Below are positions 25,830-32,817 of a stretch of DNA of 32,817 nucleotides, piece after piece. Below the pieces are notes generated by a model that made no database searches, was not told the DNA's origin, and saw only the letters and a program-made list of their open reading frames with translations. Numbering within the stretch: position 1 is the stretch's first letter; every line of letters begins with the position of its first letter. The stretch covers positions 1 to 32,817 of the forward strand of contig JAUZSK010000010.1 in NCBI GenBank assembly GCA_030949565.1. Reading direction: 5' to 3'. The stretch comes from Enterobacterales bacterium. Lineage in GTDB: Bacteria > Pseudomonadota > Gammaproteobacteria > Enterobacterales > Kangiellaceae. A program made the position numbers and the translations under genes.

Positions 25830-28196
25830 TTTGTTGAATCCATTGCTGAGCGTATTTTTGTAATAGCCATTAGCACTTTTTCTGGCGTGGCGGGTGTATC
25901 CAGTTGCACTTGAACCGACTGATCAGACAGGCTAGCTATGGCCTGCCTTAAGGCCGACCAAACAGATATCGCCAGCATCAAAGGCGGCTCACCCACCGCT
26001 TTAGAATGATAAACCGTTGACTCATTATTATCCGCATCATCCATTAGAGCAACATTAAATCTTTGTGGAATATCGCTTATGGCTGGGATCTTATAGGTTG
26101 CTGCATTATTGGAAATAAGCCGTCCTTTTTGATCCCAAAGTAGCTCCTCAGTGGTTAACCAACCTAAGCCCTGCACAAATCCGCCTTCAATTTGACCGAT
26201 ATCAATCGCAGGATTCAATGAACGACCGACATCCTGCAAGATATCCACCGCTAATAGTTTATATTCACCGGTTAAAGTATCAATAATCACTTCAGAAACC
26301 GCGGCTCCAGTAGCAAAATAGAAAAAAGGTCGCCCCTTGGCTTTTTCTCGGTCAAAATAAATCTTTGGGGTTTTATAAAATCCAGTTGCCGATAAAGAGA
26401 CTCTCGCCATATAAGCTTGTTGCACGAAATCGGCAAAGGTGAAGCTCAGACTTTCTGAGGTTTTTATGTTCACTCGGTTGTTGATAAATTCAATAGCTTC
26501 TTGTTTGACCGAATATTTTTCACAAGCAAAATCAATTAAGCGCTGTTTTAAAATTCTCGCCGCTGCTTGGGCTGCTTTACCATTAAGATCGGTTCCAGAA
26601 GAAGCCGCCGTAGGAGAGGTGTTAGGCACTTTGTCGGTTCGTGTGGCTGACATACCGATGGTCTCTATATCGACTGAAAATTCTGCCGCAACTATCTGCG
26701 CCACTTTGGTGAAAAGCCCTTGCCCCATTTCGGTGCCACCATGATTTAAATGAATACTGCCATCGGTATAAATATGCACTAATGCACCGGCTTGATTTAG
26801 ATGCTGCACGGTAAAAGAAATACCAAATTTTACCGGCGTTAGGGCAATGCCTTTTTTAAGAATTTCACTCGCTTGATTAAAGCTTTCTATTTGCTTTCTT
26901 CGCTGTTGATAGTTGGAGGTTTGTTCTAATGTTTCAATCAATTCCAACAAGCGATTATGTTCAATTTTTTGACCATAGTGGGTGGTATTTCGTGACTCTT
27001 TGCCATAAAGATTGAGTTTTCGTATCGCTAATGGATCTTTGCCTAAATGCTGCGCGATATCATCCATCACCAATTCAATGGTCATCATTCCTTGCGGTCC
27101 ACCGAAACCACGAAAAGCGGTATGCGAAACACTGTTGGTTTTACAGCGATGCCCTTCAATTTTTGCCTGCTCAAGATAATAGGCGTTATCAGAATGAAAC
27201 ATAGCGCGATCAACGATAGCATCGGATAGATCCGGTGAGATCCCACAATTGGCACTTAACTCAATATCAATGCCCTGAATTTTTCCTTGTTGATCAAAAC
27301 CCACCTGATAATGGTTGCTAAAGGGATGACGCTTGCCAGTCATACACATATCATCGCTTCGACTCAAACGAAATTTAACTGGCTGATTGGTTTTTTTAGC
27401 CAAAAGTGCTGCAATGCAAGCCCAAGGCGCGGCTTGGGTTTCTTTACCACCAAAAAGCGCCGCCCATTCGTCGTGTCTCAACGGTCACTTTATTAAGTGA
27501 CACATGAAGCACTTCTGCCACCAGCTTTTGCACTTCACTTGGATGTTGAGTAGACGAATAGATTAAGAATTCATCATTTTCCAGAGGCTCGGCAATCGCC
27601 ACCTGACCTTCTAAATAAAAGTGTTCCTGACCACCTATTTTAATCTGTCCCTTTAGTTTATTTTTTGCCTGCTCTAGACCTTGCTGGCTATCGCCTCGCT
27701 GCATCACATAGCTAGGGCGTACAAAGCTCTGTTGCTCAAGCGCATCCGTAATGGATAACACCGGGGGTAACTCTTGATACTCAATTACCACTAAACGAGT
27801 CGCTTTTTTTGCCAGCTCTTGGCTAGTCGCCGCTACCGCAAAAATCGGTTGTCCCACATATTCTAAATTATCTTTTGCCAACACCAGATCACCAGGAAAA
27901 ACAGGACCAATATCAATATCACCCGGCACATCATCGACCGTAATCACCGCCTTTACACCAGCCGCCTGCCTAACCGCAGAAAGATCGATGGATTTGATCT
28001 TAGCATGCGCAACGGGACTTTGACCGACGGCGGCAAATAACAAATTTGTACTGATCACGCGGTCATCAGTATAATGCGCTTCACCGGTGACATGCTGCTC
28101 GGCGCTTTCATGTTTACGTGAGTGCCCGACCTGACCTTGAGGGCATTTATCGGCAGGCTTGTTTGAATCACTCTCCTTGAGCCTACGCATTTTCAC
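25826..28196 (-). pseudogene. xdhB: Xanthine dehydrogenase molybdenum-binding subunit, one frameshift
   Basis: The first frame (28196 down) reads HVTGEAHYTDDRV, AVGQSPVAHAKIKSIDLSAV, VGQPIFAVAATS, HFYLEGQVA and VETRRMGGAF, then stops. Removing one base from the five-base run 27452-27456 gives GGKETQAAPWACIAALLAKK and the rest through 25826. The Moco region is complete: SHTAFRGFGGPQGMM, HLNHGGTEMGQGLFTKVAQI and the C-terminal catalytic GEPPLMLAISVWSALR (glutamate). Restored length is about 789 residues. It oxidises hypoxanthine/xanthine to urate with XdhA. As given, each fragment would lack half of the Moco pocket. Confidence 0.9.
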
Positions 28197-29655
28197 TTAC
28201 CCTAATTAAATGACAGCTATCCTCTTCAGTTTGATCAACCGAAAGGATTTCCAAATAAAACCTTTGCAGAATATTTTGCGCCGCTAACATTCGATAATCA
28301 GCACTGGCTCTCACATCTGACATTGGAGAAAAATCTTTTGCCAAGGCTCTTTTTGCTTGGTCAATATTGTTTTGTGACAAGCTTTTGCCTAGCAAAAATT
28401 TTTCACAATGGCTGGCTCTTTTAGGGATTGCTGCCATTCCACCAAAAGCGATTCGAATTTTACTGATGGTTTGATCTTCTAACTCAATAAAACAAGCCGC
28501 CAATACTGCAGAAATATCATCATCAAAACGTTTGGATAATTTATAAACCTTTAATCTTTGATTGCTTTTGAGTTTATTTATTTGGATGGAAAGAATAAAT
28601 TCTGCAGTTTTTAATTGGGTCTTTTTATAATCAATAAAATAATCTTGTAGAGCTATTTCTCTGATCTTATCACCCTGTTGCAGTTTAACCCTTGCCCCCA
28701 AAGCAATCAAAGCCGGTGGCATATCTCCAATGGGAGAGGCATTAGCGATGTTGCCGCCTAGAGTTCCAGTATTTCTTACTTGGGTAGCGCCAATTCGGCT
28801 AATCATAGCGCCCAGTTCGGGATAATGCTTTTTTAAAAGCGGTTCGAAGTCACAATAGCTAGCCGCCGCGCCAATAACAATCTGCTGGTCGTTTTCGTAA
28901 ATGGTTGTTAACGCTTCAAGCTGACCAAGATAGACCAGTTGTTCAAACTCAACCAGATTTTGAGTGACTTCTAAGACTAAATCCGTACCACCAGCCACCA
29001 ATTTAGCCTGTGGGTTTTCAACTAAATAGTCAGCCAATTCATCAGTTGTTTTTGGCGAAAAAAAGCGGCGCTGTTGACTCTGAAAATCTAAACTCGACTG
29101 CTGCGCTATTGCCGCCAGTTGTTGGATAACGCTTTGCTCTCGCTCGCTGCTGCCTGCAATTTCTTCACAAGGCTGCATAGCAGCATCAATAATTGATCGA
29201 TAACCAGTACAACGGCATAAATTACCAGCTAAGGCTTGCACTACCTCTTCTCTGTTTGGCTGCGGGTTGTTTTGATGCAAAGCATAGCTCGACATCACAA
29301 AGCCTGGTGTACAGAAACCACATTGGGAGGCATGATGATCCACCATCTGTTGCTGCACCGGATGCAACCTGTCACCCTGTTTTAAATGCTCAACGGTGAT
29401 CACTTGCTTGCCATGCATTTGACCAATCAGGCTAATACAGGCATTCACCGATTTGTAAACCAGCCGATCAGATTTTTTAGCATCAATTTCTACGCTTACC
29501 ACAGTGCAGGCGCCACAATCTCCGCTGGCACAACCTTCTTTGGTACCGCTTTTAAGCTGTTGTTCACGCAGGTATTTTAACAGGGTTAAATTTGGATTAA
29601 CCTGCGTTAAGCTGATTAACTGATCGTTGAGCAAAAATTGAATGGTATCGGTCAT
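28183..29655 (-). CDS. xdhA: Xanthine dehydrogenase small subunit (2Fe-2S and FAD domains)
   Basis: A 490-residue protein. N-terminal plant-type 2Fe-2S cluster EGCASGDCGACTVV (cysteines 42, 47, 50), second cluster QCGFCTPGFVMSS plus GNLCRCTGYRSI, then the FAD domain with AKLVAGGTDLVLEV, GTLGGNIANASPIGDMPPAL and KVYKLSKRFDDDISAV. It takes electrons from the Moco in XdhB to FAD and NAD. It is the first gene of the purine operon, with a palindrome about 88 bases upstream. Its end overlaps the xdhB start by 14 bases. Confidence 0.95.
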   Translation of the reverse strand: MTDTIQFLLNDQLISLTQVNPNLTLLKYLREQQLKSGTKEGCASGDCGACTVVSVEIDAKKSDRLVYKSVNACISLIGQMHGKQVITVEHLKQGDRLHPVQQQMVDHHASQCGFCTPGFVMSSYALHQNNPQPNREEVVQALAGNLCRCTGYRSIIDAAMQPCEEIAGSSEREQSVIQQLAAIAQQSSLDFQSQQRRFFSPKTTDELADYLVENPQAKLVAGGTDLVLEVTQNLVEFEQLVYLGQLEALTTIYENDQQIVIGAAASYCDFEPLLKKHYPELGAMISRIGATQVRNTGTLGGNIANASPIGDMPPALIALGARVKLQQGDKIREIALQDYFIDYKKTQLKTAEFILSIQINKLKSNQRLKVYKLSKRFDDDISAVLAACFIELEDQTISKIRIAFGGMAAIPKRASHCEKFLLGKSLSQNNIDQAKRALAKDFSPMSDVRASADYRMLAAQNILQRFYLEILSVDQTEEDSCHLIRVSENA

Positions 29656-29742
29656 AAGCGTCTAAGCTATCCATTAAGTGTTTGATTACTACTGAAAAAT
29701 CGAAGCAAAAATGCTAATTACGAGCTTTAGAGCCTACTATAG

Positions 29743-29782
29743 CAGATTTAAATCCTGACACAAGTGTCAGGATTTAAATCTG
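29743..29782. promoter_or_regulatory. Perfect 2 x 19-bp palindrome in the xdhA promoter region (candidate operator)
   Basis: CAGATTTAAATCCTGACAC (29743-29761) and its exact inverse (29764-29782) are separated by only two bases. On the minus strand a TATAGT -10-like box follows one base after the palindrome, and a -35 position at normal spacing would fall inside it (TTGTGT at the centre). The position 88-127 bases before the xdhA ATG suits a repressor operator; the RutR-like TetR protein at the operon's end is the natural candidate. A terminator for the 29962-30432 gene is less likely since no T-run follows on that strand. Confidence 0.6.
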
Positions 29783-29961
29783 GAAGGGATAATTGCTTAG
29801 TGCTGGATAAAGAATAGATAAACCCTGCTAAATGATTTAATAAGCAGAGTTTTGTTGCTGATATTTGAAGAAAACTCAATGTGGATGACTTCCAAGTACC
29901 CGACTTTGTATACGAGTTATCACAAAGGTGTCTACCGGCTAATTTTCTCTAATAACCAGAT
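29783..29961. other. Spacer between the purine operon and the envelope-protein cassette
   Basis: Together with 29656-29742 and the palindrome this makes a 306-base gap between same-strand genes. Apart from the palindrome and the -10-like TATAGT (about 29737-29742, minus strand) I see no gene, hairpin terminator or repeat in it. Confidence 0.4.
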
Positions 29962-30432
29962 TTAAAATTGATAACCTAATTGGAGAATGATGGCATTTCC
30001 ACTGTTAGAGCTATCTGATAATGTTCCGCTAACTAGTGATATTCCAATATTGGTTCCTTGTTTATCAATACCATTGAAGAAATAATAATAACCAACACCT
30101 AGACCATGTACTGCTTTATCCTCAAGAAAACTTCTATCAGTACCTATTACACCATAGTATGCGCCAAGAGCATGTTTAGGGTTACCATCAAAAAATCTGG
30201 TGGTTATCCAGCCAAGTCCAAAACCACAAGTAGAACCGTTGAGAGAAGAATAACTAATGCAACCTGCAGATATATATGTCAAATCTTTATCTGATTGCTG
30301 TGCTAAATTTAAACCAAGTCCTGTGTAGGAAAGCCCGACACCAGCGCCTAAAGAAAATCTGTCTTCCGCACTAATACTTGATGATAACATCGTAGTAATT
30401 GTAAAAAAAACTATTATAATAATTTTGTTCAA
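29962..30432 (-). CDS. Putative outer-membrane beta-barrel or surface protein
   Basis: A 156-residue protein with a signal peptide cleaved near SISA-ED. The mature part alternates short amphipathic strands rich in Gly, Tyr and aromatic residues (LGAGVGLSYTGLGLNLAQ, CGFGLGWITTRFF, ALGAYYGVIGTD, GLGVGYYYFFNG) and ends in ILQLGYQF, a terminal Phe and alternating pattern as recognised by the BAM complex. It is short for a barrel, about eight strands. No family is recognised. It follows the lipoprotein gene by 12 bases, so the two are likely co-expressed. Confidence 0.65.
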   Translation of the reverse strand: MNKIIIIVFFTITTMLSSSISAEDRFSLGAGVGLSYTGLGLNLAQQSDKDLTYISAGCISYSSLNGSTCGFGLGWITTRFFDGNPKHALGAYYGVIGTDRSFLEDKAVHGLGVGYYYFFNGIDKQGTNIGISLVSGTLSDSSNSGNAIILQLGYQF

Positions 30433-30444
30433 TTTTAAACCTCC

Positions 30445-30720
30445 CTATTTATTTTGTTCTTTAAGCTCATTAATTTTTCTAAAACATTCTTCGTAGCTGA
30501 TCGTTCGTTGTTTGCAATTTCGTTCTAGAGCTCTCTTTGCCGAATAGTTATCATTCTTTTTCGAGATTCCTTTTACAATGCTGGAGTCGATTTCTTCACC
30601 CAGTCCTTGAAAAAGCTTTGCATTGCTATCAAATAGAATTGAATCCGTTACCGCTCCTAGCAAGGTGCAACCATTTAAAATTGAAAATGTTAAAAAAATA
30701 AAAATTGTTTTATCTCTCAT
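30445..30720 (-). CDS. Small lipoprotein of unknown function
   Basis: A 91-residue protein with a lipoprotein signal ending in ILNGC (Cys18). The mature part is mostly helical and charged, with two more cysteines near RNCKQRTISYEECF that might pair, ending in KINELKEQNK. Asn at -2 and Gly at -1 of the lipobox are acceptable. It lies between the PKD protein and the barrel-like protein on the same strand, suggesting a three-gene envelope cassette. The function is not recognised. Confidence 0.65.
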   Translation of the reverse strand: MRDKTIFIFLTFSILNGCTLLGAVTDSILFDSNAKLFQGLGEEIDSSIVKGISKKNDNYSAKRALERNCKQRTISYEECFRKINELKEQNK

Positions 30721-30799
30721 TTTAACTCCAAAACAATTCAGTAGGATAAACTCTCATATATACTAAAAATAATTGAGAGTCCTTGTCTTAATCAAAAAT

Positions 30800-31876
30800 T
30801 TAAAAGGCAGACTGACCATTGCAAGAAAAGCAATAGGGGTCTACATAAAAAGTAAATGTTGTTTCATCACTTTTACCACCATCAGAAACAGTTAACGTTA
30901 TACTATGTTCTTCGGGTTGGAATTCTGGCCGAGCAATATCAAAAGAAGTCATACTGCCGACTTTAACTATATTACCGTAGGCCCATGTGTGGGTCAAAGG
31001 GTTATTATTGGGATCACTTGAAGCTGCGGCTGTAAATACTATTTTCTGAGTCTGCAATCCAGTTGTAGCTTTACTGAACACATACCCTACGGCTACTGGT
31101 GGATCGTTGGGCACTACCACAATTTCTGCAATATCACATCCTTCCAAAGAGAGTCCGGTTGTTCCAAAACCAGAGGAAGCTAAACTAGTGTGCTCAAAAC
31201 CACTTTCAACGTCGAACGACCCAGTGAATCCTAATTCTGCAACATAATCTTCAGTGTACACTAAGGAAGATAATGTATAGGTTCCAAGCTCTTTCCATAC
31301 ATGAGGAACAGTGTTAACCTGTTTTTTTTTGGTTAATCTTCGAATGCCATCCCCAAAAGACCAATAGTAATATGTATCTATTAATTGTCTAGTGGCCTAA
31401 TGATGTCTGTGCGCTGCAAATTCAAAAGGCACTCCTTGATTAACTGTAAACGTTTTAATTGAAGTTGTTGTACCACTGTATGTAGTATAGTTTATCCAAC
31501 CATCTTCGTTAGATATTATACTCATATCCTTGTAATAAGATGTATCCGGGCAACTCCTTTTGAAAGAATTGCTCCATGGTTCTCCCGTACCCGGCATGGC
31601 CGGTTCGTATCCATAGACTCCAACCTCAATAAATAAAGGTGTATCAATATACACTAAATCAGTATATGGATAAGGTAATTGATAATTTGGATCATCTAAA
31701 TTTAGGTCCCATAAAATACAAGGGTCAGAAGTCGAATAACCGACTGGGCAAGGAGCATTCGAATCCCAAAAAGCATGAACTAACCCCAAAAAAGCATCCC
31801 ACCATAAATTTGCTCGTGCCTGTGAACTTACGGCTAATCCAAGCAGCATACTAATTAATAATATTTTTATCTTCAT
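30800..31876 (-). pseudogene. Secreted PKD-domain protein split by an in-frame TAG
   Basis: The N-terminal 159 codons (31876 down) have a signal peptide (MKIKILLISMLLGLAVSSQA) and end TVNQGVPFEFAAHRHH at TAG 31397-31399. The same frame stays open beyond it: ATRQLIDTYYYWSFGDG, VPHVWKELGTYTLSSLVY, down to 30800. YWSFGDG and HVWKELGTYTL are the core of a PKD domain whose first strand (VPFEF) lies before the stop, so the codon cuts a domain in half. A second PKD/Ig-like unit follows (FTAAASSDPNNNPLTHTWAY to SITLTVSDGG). Restored length is 358 codons. The C-terminal half could also begin at GTG 31261 but would lack a signal peptide. The ligand or role is unknown. Confidence 0.7.
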
Positions 31877-32396
31877 TTAAATTCTCCATTGGAAATAGTC
31901 AAGCGCACAACAACCAAGATATTGGCATGCCATTATTTTTAAAACCCCTGTATTTCAAGTGCTGTAAACCAGTTAGTTAAAATTTAATTAACGAATTAAG
32001 CAAATAAAATTAATAGCCATTTTTTTTCTCACGATGTTAGTAGCCGTTGTTCCGCGCCTAATCAATAAATAATTTGCTGATCACTAGTGTTAAATATTGA
32101 AGGACCTTCGAAAGAAGTATCCATTGTCGTCCTTCTCTATTTAGATTAATTTTCCTATTTTTAGCATTCTTGGTAAATGTGAAAGCTTGAAGAATGCATT
32201 TTACTAGGGGGGGGTGATTGTCAAGCGATATTTTGTAGAAACTAAATCAGATTATCTTTGGAGTCATAGGTGTCGTGTTTTTCGTCCTGCATACAAATTA
32301 AAAAATTAAATAATGTAGAACTCTTTTCCACTTCTAGCGCTAATCTATATAACTTTTAGTAAGACACGTGATGCGCGACGAAAGGTTTGAGCCAAC
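31877..32396. other. 520-bp spacer upstream of the PKD gene, no established gene
   Basis: AT-rich, with an eight-G run at 32207-32214, which is striking in this composition. The only open frame with a fair ribosome site is the 20-codon one at 32062-32124. No RNA gene or repeat shared with the rest of the window was found. It presumably holds the PKD-gene promoter. Confidence 0.4.
32062..32124 (-). CDS. Possible 20-residue small ORF or leader
   Basis: ATG 32124 is preceded by GAGAAGGACGACA, a good Shine-Dalgarno with 5-base spacing, and the frame (MDTSFEGPSIFNTSDQQIIY) ends at TGA 32062-32064. It could be a leader peptide ahead of the PKD gene 185 bases downstream, or chance. There is no homology evidence. 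Confidence 0.2.
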   Translation of the reverse strand: MDTSFEGPSIFNTSDQQIIY

Positions 32397-32429
32397 AAAA
32401 AAGCCCATTAAGTCAGACTCAATGAGCTT
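32397..32429 (-). terminator. Rho-independent terminator of the aldolase gene
   Basis: On the minus strand AAGCTCATTGAG, a TCTGA loop and CTTAATGGGCTT form a 12-bp stem (10 pairs plus G-U), followed by four further T residues. It starts 21 bases after the aldolase stop. Confidence 0.8.
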
Positions 32430-32449
32430 CTAATAGATCAGGGATTTAA

Positions 32450-32817
32450 CTAGTTAATTTTTGCATCTAACTCACCAGATTGGTAACGCTCAAACATATT
32501 ATCTAAAGAAATCACTTTAATTTTACTAGCCTGCCCTGCTGTACCAAAAGCTTCGTATCTTGCGATACAGAGATCCTTCATCGCATCGGTAGTAGCTTGT
32601 AAAAACTTGCGTGGATCAAAGTTGGATGGATTATCGGCTAAGGAACGACGCGCTGCACCGGTAGATGCTAAACGCAGGTCGGTATCAATGTTGACTTTTC
32701 TCACGCCATTTTTGATGCCTTCGCAGATTTCTTCTACCGGAACGCCGTAGGTTTCAGGAATTGCGCCGCCGTATTGGTTAATCACCTTAAGCCACTCTTG
32801 AGGTACTGAAGATGAAC
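32450..32817 (-). CDS. fba: Class II fructose-1,6-bisphosphate aldolase (C-terminal part, cut by window edge)
   Basis: The frame is open to the right edge. It reads [20 protein letters not shown], then [20 protein letters not shown] and [20 protein letters not shown], classic segments of class II aldolase around the phosphate-binding and zinc-site region (SSS..., NIDTD). The C-terminal [20 protein letters not shown] is that of the longer Calvin-cycle/proteobacterial subtype. It cleaves or forms fructose 1,6-bisphosphate in glycolysis/gluconeogenesis, which would act on the malate-derived carbon. The N-terminus with the first zinc ligands lies outside the window. Confidence 0.95.
   Translation of the reverse strand, partial: SSSVPQEWLKVINQYGGAIPETYGVPVEEICEGIKNGVRKVNIDTDLRLASTGAARRSLADNPSNFDPRKFLQATTDAMKDLCIARYEAFGTAGQASKIKVISLDNMFERYQSGELDAKIN

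Noticed and set aside
29743..29782. The long palindrome as a terminator for the upstream envelope cassette
   Set aside because: No T-run follows it on the minus strand, the stem is AT-rich, and it lies about 180 bases past the stop codon but right at a promoter-like box.
31397..31399. TAG reassignment (recoded amber) to explain the split PKD gene
   Set aside because: marC, paaY, the fused E1 gene and tetR end in TAG at the expected place, so TAG works as a stop here.
1..32817. CRISPR arrays, tRNA or rRNA genes, prophage genes
   Set aside because: No regularly spaced repeats, no recognisable tRNA or rRNA segments and no phage structural or integrase genes were seen on either strand.

Overview
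The window reads as a chromosomal segment of a gammaproteobacterium of moderate-to-low GC content. The evidence is an mlaFEDC lipid-transport operon, PaaY, a fused-E1 branched-chain 2-oxo acid dehydrogenase, the PuuD-type urate oxidase, malate synthase G, and a class II aldolase of the SSSVPQEWL / [10 protein letters not shown] type. A marine Oceanospirillales-like relative (Kangiella/Aliikangiella type) would fit, but that is a guess from protein style only. No rRNA, tRNA, CRISPR array or prophage was seen.

Layout. (1) 1-3,800 is an accessory patch. It holds the tail of an unknown gene, a 273-bp MITE-like element with perfect 14-bp inverted ends, a remnant reading frame, and an orphan Rhs C-terminal toxin with an immunity lipoprotein, bracketed by related repeats. 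A VapBC-type toxin-antitoxin pair follows, with a frameshifted antitoxin. (2) 3,800-5,400 has a small lipoprotein, a MarC-family membrane protein and a frameshifted P-loop ATPase. (3) 10,120 down to 5,401 (minus strand) is one tight operon: RsbW-like kinase, STAS protein, mlaF, mlaE, mlaD, mlaC, PP2C/SpoIIE phosphatase. All three parts of a partner-switching signalling module thus flank an outer-membrane phospholipid transporter. (4) 10,344-11,518 (plus) has a secreted tyrosine-phosphatase-like protein and paaY. (5) 15,460 down to 12,073 (minus) encodes fused E1 and E2 of a branched-chain 2-oxo acid dehydrogenase. A 554-bp convergent spacer beside it is full of dispersed repeats.

(6) 29,655 down to 15,667 (minus) is a nearly gapless 12-gene purine-degradation operon: xdhA-xdhB-xdhC-allB-alc-uraD-uraH-allA-guaD-puuD-glcB-tetR. 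Together the products take guanine to xanthine, urate, 5-hydroxyisourate, OHCU, allantoin, allantoate, ureidoglycolate, then glyoxylate plus urea. Malate synthase G then captures the glyoxylate. The terminal regulator is RutR/YcdC-like, and a perfect 2 x 19-bp palindrome lies just upstream of xdhA, where it would overlap a promoter. (7) 29,960-31,880 (minus) has three envelope or secreted proteins, one of them a PKD-domain protein interrupted by an in-frame TAG. (8) The window ends inside a class II fructose-bisphosphate aldolase gene with a good terminator.

Caveat: seven genes carry ten single-base-type frameshifts (phd-like antitoxin, P-loop ATPase x2, tetR, guaD x2, uraD, alc x2, xdhB). 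Every one lies in an A/T homopolymer of 5-9 bases and the protein is otherwise well conserved. This looks more like uncorrected homopolymer errors than gene decay, so these entries are typed as pseudogenes only because the sequence as given is broken.
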